Shown piece by piece: positions 25,101-37,900 of a DNA stretch of 64,000 bases. Position numbers and translations under genes: made by a program. How positions within the stretch are numbered: the first letter of the stretch is position 1; every line of letters begins with the position of its first letter. The DNA is from Aphrophora alni (Eukaryota; Arthropoda; Insecta; Hemiptera; Aphrophoridae), in the NCBI GenBank assembly GCA_963513935.1, contig OY740768.1, positions 64,088,786 to 64,152,785 on the forward strand, given 5' to 3'. The notes under the pieces were generated by a model that saw nothing but the letters and a program-made list of their open reading frames with translations, was not told the DNA's origin and ran no database searches.

Positions 25101-28100
25101 TAAATACCACTTTACTCAACAATTCTGTAAAGTCATCATCTTCATATAAAACTCAAAAATTCTTTCATTTAAATTACTTCATATTAAAATCTCCTTAGTC
25201 ATCTATTACTTGTATACAAAACTTCAAAAAATAAAAAAAATTATCATTGCTTTCCCAGCTAACACCTTATTTCATCAAAATCTTTAGACACCTTTATCAA
25301 ATAACTTCTCACAATCATCTATTGTTTTAAATTCAAACATTATTTATTAAAAATCATTAATTATTTATTTCATTTATAAATTTCATCAAAACCTCTCTTG
25401 TTATTTTTAATTTATTACTCCTTCCTTTAAAAAACAAAAACTTAACCTCCCTCATTCATTATTTATTTTAACATCAAAAAAACTTAAAAACTTAATTATT
25501 ATTTGTCTTGGCAAAACTCACATAAATTCTCAAACTTTAAACAACTATTCTTCATATTCACAAACCACAAATCATTTAAAACTAACTATTTTTCATCTTA
25601 TCATCTAATCAATAATCCTTAATATTTATAACATCAAAACATACAACTTATCGTTTTACAATTTAACATCTAATTACCTATTCTAATCAGCTAATCAACA
25701 TTTTTACAGTTTTATAAAAATTATACATTTAGTTACGTAAGTACTCCCTAATAATGTCACGTCCGGTTTATTCCATGTATATGCAGATCGATCACTTCTA
25801 TATATATATCCTACAATTTGTTTTCAATCAACATCTGTCTAAAATTTATTACATGAAGTTTTTTTTATGTAATAATGTCACACTTACTTATGCATTTTTC
25901 TTCCTAACCTCTCCTACCACAGTCCTTCTAACCGTCTACTTTATACCGTGCATACTTCTAATTGCTCTTTAGACTCTTACACAGAGTAACATGTTGCGAC
26001 GTTGAAATGCGCAATGGTTGAATGCAATATCTCTACTAAATTCAAGATAAAGCCCAAAACACATCCCTATTTCACAACACGCCCTCTTATGCAGTCTCAG
26101 AATGCCTTATTCTTACGAATAAAACATTCTATTTTGACTACACAAACGCCTACCTCCTCCCAAAATGTTCATGTACTCCTTAAATGCATCTACACGAAGA
26201 AAATTTTAAAATTCATAAAAAATTTCATTAAAATCGTTTCATCCGAAGTTGAAATAATGTTTATTTTACCAAGCTTATTACTAGCATCGTCGATTTTCTG
26301 TTTATGTAATCCTTTCTAGATGTTATTGTTCAAATTCAAAAAGAAAATTTTATTTTTTAAAATTTATTCTAAATTCTTTACTCAAAAATTTTACCTTCAA
26401 TACTATCAAAGTTATTTAAGTAATCTACTTTTCTTCTTGTTTACTTTATTTAAAGCCAATTATCCTTTATTTAAGTAAATTTTATTTGAAAACGCAAGTT
26501 AAATTAGAATTATACGTCAAAGGTTTTTTACTTTCCTAGACAGCATTTTGGTAACACCCTATATTTCGTCTCAATGTCATGCATAGGAATTTATACCTGA
26601 CTAAGGAATAAACAATCTCCCCTAGCTGTATGAAGCAATATATCTGTCTACTGATAAGAAGTGAACCTTTTAGCTCCAACTAGATTCTATTTCTCTCGTC
26701 ATTATTGAATATTTTATTGAATCCACCTACTTAATATTGAATACTATTTCTTCAACGTTACACTAAATCCTTGCTTCGAACTAACTATCTTATCTATGTC
26801 ACGTTTCATAATTATTTATATTGGAATAAACAACATTCAGAGTTATCTACTGATATAAACCTAGCGTCTTTCACTTAGCAAATACCTAAACGTTTTCTAA
26901 AACTAAACTCTTAATCATACTAGCTTGGCTTATATTATTATTTATTAATACTCATACTATTGTTATTTCAAACTATAGACTATACATTATTCAATTTTAA
27001 AACTACTTATTAACAGAATCTTAACTACTTTTTATTAATTATTCTTCAAAATCAAGTCCGTGTGTTTATAAAAATGTCTTTACATTTATATCCGTCGTTC
27101 CAAATTTCAATTGATTACAACAATTATAAATTATCTATTTCTTTCGATGGTTCCCCGATTGGTGAAAAATTTTAAAGTACATGATTTGATTTTTGTAAAT
27201 ATCTCTAGCGTTAAATACCTCTGTCCACACGGACAGTGTGTCTAGCCTAGTCATCACAACAGACCCTTTCCTAACAAAAGATCCCACTTTGTTATTGTCT
27301 CTGAGTATTGACAAAATACTTTTCTCTTTCTCCCTTACAGACATATCTTCACCCCTCCTTCCCTCAAACATCTTAGAATCTAATGACCTAATTTCAACAT
27401 CTGTTCGTTCAGGAATTCTAACCCCACCATTCTTATACACTAGTACAAAACCTTCTTTTACTATTTCTACATTTTTACTTTCAAGATTATATTTAAAGTT
27501 AGATTTCTCACAAAAACTTTTAATTTCTTGTTCTTGGGTTTGAAAGATACTCTTAAATTTTATCATTACATAATTTTCAAACTCTACATTTTTATGACCC
27601 ACTTGTTTTTTAAAATAAATAGCTGATACCTTCGTTATTAGATTATTTACTTTTACTTTGTTTTTCAAATTACTTATACCTATTCCAACCCCACTAGACA
27701 TATTAATTTCAACATTACTTGTTATTTCTAGATTTACCTTGTTACCTAACCCATTATTCATTATTTTAGAAATTTCTTGAACACAATCATTCACACAATT
27801 GTCTTCAATTATTATTAAATCATCTGACATCTCTTTTGTTTCATTAAAACTGTTAATTTCTACTTCAGCTACTGTTTGATCTAAATTGTTATCCAAATTA
27901 TTAATATTTTCTATCAAAACACCTTCTACATTATTTATCCGTTCAAATTCTACTTTTTTCTCACAATAGCTTATTTCAATTTCTACTTTATTATTAGTTT
28001 CCATTACATTAATTTCCATTTTAAGATTCTGTTCAAATTTTACATAATTTGGTTTTAATTCAACCCTCATTTCTTCAAATTTTTTACACATTGCTTCTTT

Positions 28101-31100
28101 TAAATCTAAATTATCTTGTCTTAGTTCTAATTTACTCTGTTTCAGGTCATTATTTATTTTATCAAGTTTAACATTATTCTGTTCAAGTTTAATATTAAAA
28201 TTCTCTAGTTTTTCATTAATTTCTAGTTTATTCTGATCAAATTTATTACTTATTTCTAATCTACTTTGTTTAATATCATTACTTATACACTCAAATTTTT
28301 TGTCATTATCTCGTTTAAGTTCTAGATTATTCTGTTTTGTTTCTAACCTACTCTGATTAAATTTCTGATCAAATTTATTCATCAATTGCTCAAACATACT
28401 CTCCATTTTCTTATTCTGATCATTATTTTCCCCATTCTTATCTATCCTAACCTGTTCAATTACCCTAACCTGTTCATCCTTTAGATTATTATTATTAGTA
28501 TCCTCCATTTTTACCTTATCATATTTAACACAAAAATTTTTTTAAAAAAGAATCTTTCTTATTATGATAGAGAGAGTCCTTACCTTGATTTTAAGAGTTC
28601 TCATTACCAAAATCACTGTATTTTCGACTAAAAAGGCCCACAGTTGCGGCGACATTTGTAATAATTCAAAAATGAGATGAAGTTACTTTTAATTGTTATT
28701 AATTTGTTAATTTGCTCGACTATAGGGCGCCAGGTTTGCTTTAGCATACCAATTTAGAAAAAGAAAAGAAATGAATTTAAATATTTAAAAGAAAGAAAAA
28801 ATCTCTTTGGGGTCGCAAGTTCTTTTTACAGTGTACTTACAGTGGATTTTGGTTATAAATGAGAACACTTTAGCTGAAATGTTACAAAGAAAACATTTAT
28901 TAAACATTCAAAGAAACATCCTACAAATTATTATTAACAACAAAAAAAATCATATTATAAATACTAGTTATCCTCTTTAGTTTCAATAACAAATTATGAA
29001 TTTATATTTCCTTTATTTCTTTCTTTCAAATTAATTAATTTTATCTTTAAAAATGCTTTTACCAATAAAATTGTTGCAACAGGAATTTAATCTATGAAAG
29101 TTTTTTTAGTAACTTTGTAGCTCTAAAAGAAAAATGAAAAGATTCTATTTTCATTAATTAAAAGTTTCATTTTACTAGTATCTCTTCTAGTAATGATCTA
29201 CTAAATTTTCTTTAAATAGATAAACATTTACAAAAAATTAATTTAAAACATAACACAGGTTATTAATCAAACAAATAATATATAGCGTCTATACCACAAC
29301 GCCGATTTAAATAAAAAACATTGTCTGAGTCCGAATGGAAAACTGATGTCCTACAAATTGAAGTTCTACGGCTTGTAGAGGATTCTCCCTCGTTCAGAAG
29401 TTGTTTTCTCCAGTTGTTGAGAATATTCATAACTCGCGTACATAAATTATTGTCTTTTATGTTCCCACGTTATTGTCATTGAAACACGCTCTTTATAGAT
29501 TTTTTAAAACACTTTCGATCTCTATTTGAGACAAAAAATCAAATGTACATTGTTCTAATAGAACCTAGAAACTCTTTCTACGATCTTATCTCTCCAAACA
29601 CTAGACTTCGACTTTGAAAAACACAACTTGTCCATTTTGAGCGGTTAACTCTAACTCCACAAAACACATCCAGTCCCTTCAAGCTCTGGACTTAGACTTT
29701 TTAGAACACAACCTGTCACTCCTAACGCTGGACTTAGACTGACTTTACCATGAGGCAAATTCCTACTTCCGAAAGCGTTCTTTCCGGTTACTGTTCCCAC
29801 GTTTTACCGCACTGCCGTAAAACTACAAATAATTTACATTTTATAACAAACAAACTAAATTACATTAAAATTAAACATAATAATTCATACTGTTGTCTTG
29901 AAAATCCATTTTTCTTTTATTAATGACGTTACTAAATTTAAATTATTATTTGAATTTATTATCTCTTTGGCTTAACCGCGTCTTTTAAATGAGTCTATTT
30001 TAAAATCTGACTTTTCACATTGTCACAAACTGTTTTAAATTTAGATACATATTGTTAATTAAATCTAAATATGTTAAATATTATTCTATTAGTATATTTG
30101 AAACACCCAGTTCCTTTAAAACTAAAGTACTTTTTATAATTATAAATATCATTTTACTCCGGTTGGATATTAATAATTTTATTATCTGATCACATTGTTG
30201 GTTTAACCAATTTGATGAAATTGATATTTATAATTATGTATTAAAGTATAACTAACTATGTCGTAAAATCAACTGTAAAGTGTTATTCAAGGGATCTAGA
30301 GAGACAACCAACACTTTTACTTTCCAATTATTTAGTGAAGAAAGTATCGTGATAGTTTTTAACTCCTAGCAACACATTTAGACCTTTTTCAGAATATGTT
30401 TTATTGCAGACCTATTAAAGTATGTGCTCAATGGATTGTTGATTTGAAAGTAGGAATAGTTGTTAACCTAAGCTATTAATGCAGATGAAAAAAAGTTCTC
30501 TAAGCTTATCACAGAAATGTGAACTTACATTTCCCAGGCAGCAATAACATCATACAGATAGTGATGACCTCTAACATGTTCCTCACCATCGGGTCTGCTT
30601 TGGTATATAGCCCAGCCTTCTAAATTACGAAGACCAAGTTTTTCTGCTAATTTTGCACCTGCATCACTTGCTGTATCTGTAGGATGGACATCGATTGCTT
30701 TTGTTCTTCCATCCAGAAAAAAGAATCTGCAGACAATTGTTCCTAACCTCTTCATTGCCTAAACAAAATTAATTGTTTCTGCACTCCATTGAAAATAATA
30801 AACTCTTAAAATTATCAAATTTTTAACAATAAGCATTTACATAAAATTGTCAATTAAAAAATGTGCAGAAAGAACAAGAATTGAACTTTGGTGAAATTTA
30901 AAATTATCAGGAGAATATTTTTGCTCTCAAAGTTTTAAAAAAGGTAATAAGAAATTTCTCTGAAATTTGAAATTTAATAATTTCTTGAGACAACGCTATA
31001 TAAATAGTTTTCCAGTGTATTCCATCTCACTGTGGTATCTTCAGCAATAAGATAGCATATAAAGTCGCCAAAACAGCAGCATATATGAACCCAGTGAAGT

Positions 31101-32859
31101 GGCCACGATTCTAAATGCTACAGGTAAGATGCTCAATTCAGTCAGATGTGGATAACGATGGAGAGCAGAAACAACAGAAAGGCACTTTGTCTAACATTCA
31201 ACATGAGCCGATTGACAAAGACATGTATCTGGGTCTTTCAAGAACAGATACTTTTGCCACATGAGCTAGAAATAGACATATTGTTATACAAAAATATGGC
31301 TATTTTTGTATAACATCGATTAAACTTGGGGGGGACTCTTCGAATTCCCCTTTATTTGACAAAGAAGAGGAAGGAGTCTTTGGAGCTCATTCTACTTAAA
31401 AGTGTATATCTTATAAGGACAGAAATTGACAAGGTGGAGGATGTTTTTAAAAGTACAAAATTTTTGGCTCTTGCTGCGGCTGTATACAATGGACATCAGA
31501 CTATCAGCTGTTGATGAGGCTGGATTTAAGAAAAAAAGAAGTAAATAAAGCAGTAATATTATTATTATTTCAACAACATTCATATTTACACTAGTATAGT
31601 GCAGATATAAAAATGTTACATGTAAAATAAGTTAATATTACACAATCTTTTTAAAAAAATACTTATATATCTGCTGTACATAATAACTTTTTGAATAATA
31701 TACTTCCTTTTAATTCAAGATAATTTATAATAAATTAATCTGGTTGAGAAGAAATTGATCATATGAAGGAAAACAGTTAAAATGTTTTATATTTACCATA
31801 ATACCAGACAAATACAACAATTTTATAAGGTACTCAGTGTTGAGGTAAAAAATAGAAACAAATGTTCAAGTAACTATACAAAAATCATTTATAAATAAAT
31901 ATAACTGTTTAGTACTCATGTTCCCATCTAGTCAACATTTTAGAAGCTTATCGAACACTGTAACGGGGTTGGTCGTGTTGATTCGAGTAGTAAACAAGAG
32001 AGACTTCCGCTAAGATAGTTCTGTTTGAGTCAAAGTAATAAGAGCATCTTGGGTCACCATGCTGCTAACCATTAAAACCATGTCTACAACAGTGCGCTAA
32101 TATACTTTATACAATCGCTTGCAACACGTTATTTTAGTTAGTGGCACAAGTTTAATGATTACACGCGAACTATATCAAAACATTGCCTAGAATGAATTTA
32201 ACTTGAAAGCACGTTGTGTTTGTGTTGCACGATATTCGCAGCTTTCGCTTTCGCAAAATTAACTTATGAATGCTCTCTTTTATATTGTGTGTTGTGCTTT
32301 TCCTTTTCCTAGTTGCCAGGTAGCTACGCCTTACTGTTTCAGAATGTACCTCTCTCCACAGGATATCACCCAGGGAAAGAGACGCTGGCATCCGCTATTT
32401 TGGACTTTCAAGGTACAGTGACATTCATTTTAATCACACAATAGACATAATACAACAATTTATTTTCATATAAACAAAATCTTACATTTCTAAATGGTCC
32501 TCTGAAATAATACACGACAAAACAGCATAATTACAACTAATTAAAGTTTTGGTTCAGTTCATATAAACCAGAGTTATAAACGCTAAGCCAATACAGCGTA
32601 TAAACAATAACAATACACAATAAGTAACATTTAGTATACAATTTGATAAAAAATAATTTCAACTTACTGCAATCTCGACCTTGGATGGAGGATACTGCCT
32701 GCATGTGACTTTGGTATTCTTACAGTTGTCCAAACACCACTGTACGTATTGTCGCAATTTCCCTTCAGTTTGTAGATTCTTACGGAGAAAACACACGAAA
32801 TACTAAAACATAACATTTATTAAAGTTTTAATCAAATTACAATTAGTTTTGCAAACTAA

Positions 32860-32908
<49 letters not shown>

Positions 32909-33311
32909 CTATTTAATTAGATACAACTCTTTTTTTTTAACTAATAAAAACAATGTACTATATTATATAATTATTAATTCATAATTTATGCTAGTGGATA
33001 ATGAATCTGTCAATTATTCTTTAGCAACTTTTCAATTACATATTTTATTACATGTAGTTCCAAAGCACAAATATATTAATTACTTTCAATTTTTAGTGAT
33101 TTAAATGTTGTAAGATAGGATATTTTATTATGATAACAGAAAATATTACGACTTTTCATATTTCTGAATAGGAACTCTTCTTCTATATCCATAACCTTTT
33201 TTTCATTTTATAATAATAAAACTGAATGAGTATTATAATTAATTATTATTTATTAAAAAATATATTTTAAATAATTTGATGATACAATGATATATATATT
33301 TAAACATACAG

Positions 33312-33363
<52 letters not shown>

Positions 33364-34898
33364 TGTTTAGATTTTATATGGATAGGAGACACAGGCTTAC
33401 CTTGAAAAGTTGTCCTTGGTATTACCTAGTAGTACACAAATAGCAAAACACACTATAAAACAATAAAGTTTTGAAATATTTCGTAAATACTACTCACTTT
33501 CTATAAATTGTATAAGTTGTTTTATAGGATAAAGCCTTTATTAACGGTAATACATAATTTATTTTGTACACTTTATAATTACCTTAAATAAAACTTTGGT
33601 AGGCTGAAAAGAAACGATAGCCAGACAAAGGAGAAGCCAAACTCTCTCAGTTGACTCTATGCTTGGATTATTGGTGGCTTGTCTCATACTTTGTACATAG
33701 ATTTCATCTCTAAGTTCTTCTCTTTCTATTCCAGACCCGATAATACTTTGAATAGCTTGTAGCTCTAGTAACTCTGTCTTCATTTCTCCACGTATATATT
33801 TACACAGTTCCTGAAAAGTAAAGCTATAATGTTATAAATATAAAAACAACAACTAAATAATAACTATTTAACTGTGAATAAAGTCAGAGAAACTTACTCT
33901 GAACATCGAGCAAGCAAGAGTAATGTTGTCAGGGTCATACATGTGAATGTGTGAGTTTGGAATACTGGATCCTTTATAATATGTGACCATTTCATACTTG
34001 GGCATTGTTTCCACCAATTTGCTCTTTCTCGTAAGAGTTGCTATTATTGTTCCTGTACAGAATTGATTATAAAGTTGAATTGATTATAATAAAGAATTCA
34101 AACAAAATTTCATATATTTTAATGATAAAATTTCCAAATTTATATTTATATTTTAGTTTTGTACATTTATTTTCATTTAGTACTGATATCACAACTTTGG
34201 GGTTTCGCGACCTCAATTTTCGAAATCAGTGACCCAAAAAACGTATAATGAAAGTAGTCTCTATTTGTGGCATGAATTGAACAATGTTACACCGGGTTTT
34301 GAATGGACTACACTGTGCTAATATCAAAAATAGTGATTTGAATACCAAAAATAAAATATATTTAATTTAAAACATCTACTATTTATTATGGATTTCTCAT
34401 TATAGAAAACAAATTATACTTAAGTAAATCATAGGTTCTCATTAAACTAGGATTGTTAGTATATACTTTAGAGTATATGAATCGTAAACAGTTATTAAAA
34501 CTGTAACTAAGTAACAGTATTTAATTTTTGATATTATTTAAAACTATATTTCTATTTCACAATACGATAAACTTCTATTTTTATAACACGATGGAATGTT
34601 GGATCCAGAAAATGGTAAATATTGGTTGTACCTTGTTCTCGCATTTTCTTATACAAAATTATGAAATCGTTATGTATTTACTTTATATTCAAACAATCAC
34701 ATCATATTTATGTCGGAAGACACTTTACAAGTCACAAAATGCATTAGTTTACTAGAAAATAAGAAATATAAAAGTACGAAATTCAGCTACGTAGGTTAAG
34801 AATCCCTACATTAATATTTATGACTACATTCATCAAGTCACTGATTGTATGATCGCTTGTTTTATTAGGTCTGGCTAGGTGACTACACACACACACAC

Positions 34899-34947
<49 letters not shown>

Positions 34948-37900
34948 ATTGTTCCTTTTTGATCTTGGCGAATATCAAGATGAAAAAAATTAAAGAACAA
35001 AGGATGCACAATTTCTTCCTCGCAGCTGCGAAATTATTTCCACCAAAATATTCAAAATATTAAGGTAAGAACATATTTTAAATGTTATATATATATACGT
35101 ATTATGAAGTTGATTTCATACTTTAATATCGCCTGATTTCTAATAAAGGAATACATTTTGTCACTTTAAAAGTGTTTTCCAAAATTAAAAATTATCTGAT
35201 TGTTTGAAAATAAGGTAAATAGTTAACAATTTCATAATATTTTGTAAGCACATGCCCTAACCTAACAACAGCTGGATTCCATTGTTTTCTATGCGTTATG
35301 TGCCAGTGAATAAATGCGTTTTGTGACTTGAAGAGTGTCTTCTAAAATAAAATTAATCTGATTGTTTAAATAAAAGGTAAATGCATAACAATTTCATAAT
35401 TTGTTATAGGAAAATCAGGACAGATGTACAACCGATATTTACACACAAAATTTTATCATGTATATATATGTTTGTTTTGTACATTTTCACGAAAAAATTT
35501 TAACATAAAACAACTTTCTTCAATGAAGATTGGTAATGTTTCTTGCACACCACGCTTAAAGATGGATACATGTATGCATATAAAACTGTGATAGTGATAT
35601 ATTATCATGAGTGGAACATGTGGCAGAAAAATCAGGAATTTACCATCAATTTATTTGTTAAACAATTTTTTAACAACATTGTTTTGTTAACTTTATAATG
35701 AAAATTTAAAAAATAATAAATGTTTACTTTTTAGTAAAATGACATATTATTATAAGATGTTTTATTCTTCAAAAAACTTTTTTAAATATGAATAAATATT
35801 TTACCTTCAGGAGTTCTTTCATGAGAGTTAAAATATTTATGTGCAAATTCTACAATATCATGGTAAGCATCTTGTAGTGGATCCATAGTCTTTTCTTGGT
35901 GTTCTTCTTCCATTTCTTGTAATTTTTTCTCCACTCTAAATTTACGTCTTTGTTCCTTCTCTGGATCATCTTGTCCATTATAACGCCATGAATATGATGA
36001 CTGAACACCCTTCATCATAAATATAAAAATGTTTTATATAATCTATGTAGGATAATTTAAGTATAATATGTTATTAAAATTTAAATGTGAATAGACTGTA
36101 ATACAGTGGAACTTTGATAATTCGAACCTCAAGGGATCAGTAAAAAAATTCGAATTAACAAAGTTCTTTCAAAAGGGTAAGAAAATACTCAAACTTTAAG
36201 TTTTCACAAAAAGACCTTTATTAAAGATAATTTTACATAGATTTTTAACAACTTAACTGCTTATATTATGTACAACCTTTACATAATGGTATCCATTCAA
36301 CAAAGCACGTTAACGGACATAATACAGTAGAGTAACTGTCTCATGAATAACCTCAAAAGTTAAAAATGATAAAATAAAACTAACATGTACAATTCATCTA
36401 TTTAACTAGCAATCTAGTAAGTCTCAGAGAAATTGTATCTACCGCTTTTCCAAAAACGTTGAGATCTTTACTTGTTTCCTACAATTAGGTCTCTCGGCCA
36501 TCACAAAGGAATCTAACAAATTTAAGGAACGGAAAACAGCATCACTTACAAGCGACGACCGCAGACGGGGAAGGGGTGGGTGCGACAACCTTGAAGGGCC
36601 AACGAGGGATTTTGACCGCATGCCAATGATACAATGTCTTTTTCGGTAATTCCTGGCCCGACTGTTTGACTTTCGATCTGCTTTTTTGTGTAGAAACTTT
36701 GAATTATCCAAAATATATTTCGAATTAACCACGATTTTTTAGTATTGATTGTACATGAAATGCTAGGGACCAGGAGAAAAATTTTAATTAAAGAAGATTT
36801 CGAATTATAGAAGTTCGAATTAGCCACGTTCCACTGTATATAAAATATATACTGTATATATATTAATACTTTAAAAAGCAATATTTTGTAGTTTTTTTTT
36901 TTTTTTTTACACACATAGCAGACTAAAAAATGGTAGCATTTTTGAGAAATTAATAATAATTTTTTTGGATGAAAATAATGTTGGCATTTTATAAAATATC
37001 AGATAGTTAATTGGTACTTTTTATTTTCTAAAACGGCTGTTATGCAAAGTTGTAAAAATCAGATTTAAAAAAATTCAATAAAAGGAAGTTGGTTACAATG
37101 TTTTAAAAATGTCTCAATATTCGATTTTGTGCAACTTTTCTAGTAATAATTGTCTAGAACACGACTGTAATTATTATGGATGTATTAGACCTTGTGAATA
37201 AGATACTTTACCTGAAACAAATGTATTAACAGTGCTTAATATTATAATTTGTCTTTTTTAATTAACAAGGTGTGATACATTTAGTAATAATAAAGAGGTG
37301 GTGTAAGCCAATGGATGTTGTAGAAAATTACCAGAAATTATGATTTTTATTTTCTATCAAAAACTCTGTAATTTCTCATCCTAGAGAACAAATAAAAAAT
37401 AACAGTACTGTTATTATACCTTTTAACCAAGCTCTATTTTATATTTGACATAAATTTATCTTTGAAAAATAAGAAAAATCGTCTCTGGAAATAGTTTGCA
37501 TTTGCAATTTTTTGAAACATTTAAGTGCCTGTAGCACTTTAAACGGTTAGATAAATTAAAAGAACCCAAGAATAAAAAAATCTTAAAATAATGTTTTATC
37601 CAAAAATCACCATAAAAAATAGGAATTTCCATAAGAAAATTTAGAGCTAACTGCTATATTGGAAAAATGGCGGGTGATATGAAAAATTTGTTACTACTTT
37701 TAACTCAAAAAATCCTGGGTTGGTTACCTTTTAAAGTATTTTTTGTATGTTTTCTACTTATCGAATAAAATAGTGGTCACATCTGTTTCAATCACTCTTT
37801 GTAATATTCAAAACAACAAAATCTTATAAAATATTGGAAATGTAAAAATACAAAAACCATATACTTATGAATTGAATTCAAATTTTATTTTATTCTATTA

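Larger units (their letters stand above)
23861..27134 (-). other. Non-coding 3' internal region of copy A
   Basis: About 3.3 kb between the ORF stop and the 3' LTR, strongly T/C-skewed on the plus strand. It has no sense-strand frame above 60 codons. Many blocks match copy B 41735-45152 (for example the region around gcatctacacgaagaaaatt), so it is an inherited part of the family, not random insertion. It carries a 30-bp tandem repeat (24931-25010) and a hairpin (23874-23905) next to the 3' LTR. Confidence 0.75.
22490..30027 (-). mobile_element. LTR retrotransposon copy A, complete, no pol genes
   Basis: A 7538-bp element bounded by identical-length LTRs (1371 bp each) and a 4-bp target duplication AACT (22486-22489 and 30028-30031). 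LTR ends are TG...CA. In element order: 5' LTR (28657-30027), primer-binding region (28635-28654), leader with conserved splice donor, one ORF (27135-28508), about 3.3 kb of non-coding sequence, PPT-like gtggggtttt and 3' LTR. I found only one base difference between the two LTRs (A at about 23656, C at about 29823), so the insertion is young. No protease, RT, RNase H or integrase motif is visible. A Ty3/gypsy-derived non-autonomous element (LARD-like) is the best guess. Confidence 0.9.

Noticed and set aside
26002..26319. 105-codon plus-strand frame inside copy A, with a similar antisense frame in copy B (42697-42915)
   Set aside because: The two share words such as [24 protein letters not shown] because the DNA is related, but the frames shift apart downstream, so antisense coding is not supported.
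27238..27543. 101-codon plus-strand frame
   Set aside because: Shadow of the copy A coiled-coil ORF on the other strand.
9056..34943. (TA)n tracts as promoters or origins
   Set aside because: Ordinary microsatellites in introns; no supporting elements.
36439..36914. Overlapping 97- and 122-codon minus-strand frames
   Set aside because: They lie in and across the border of a Tigger-like short element and resemble no protein.
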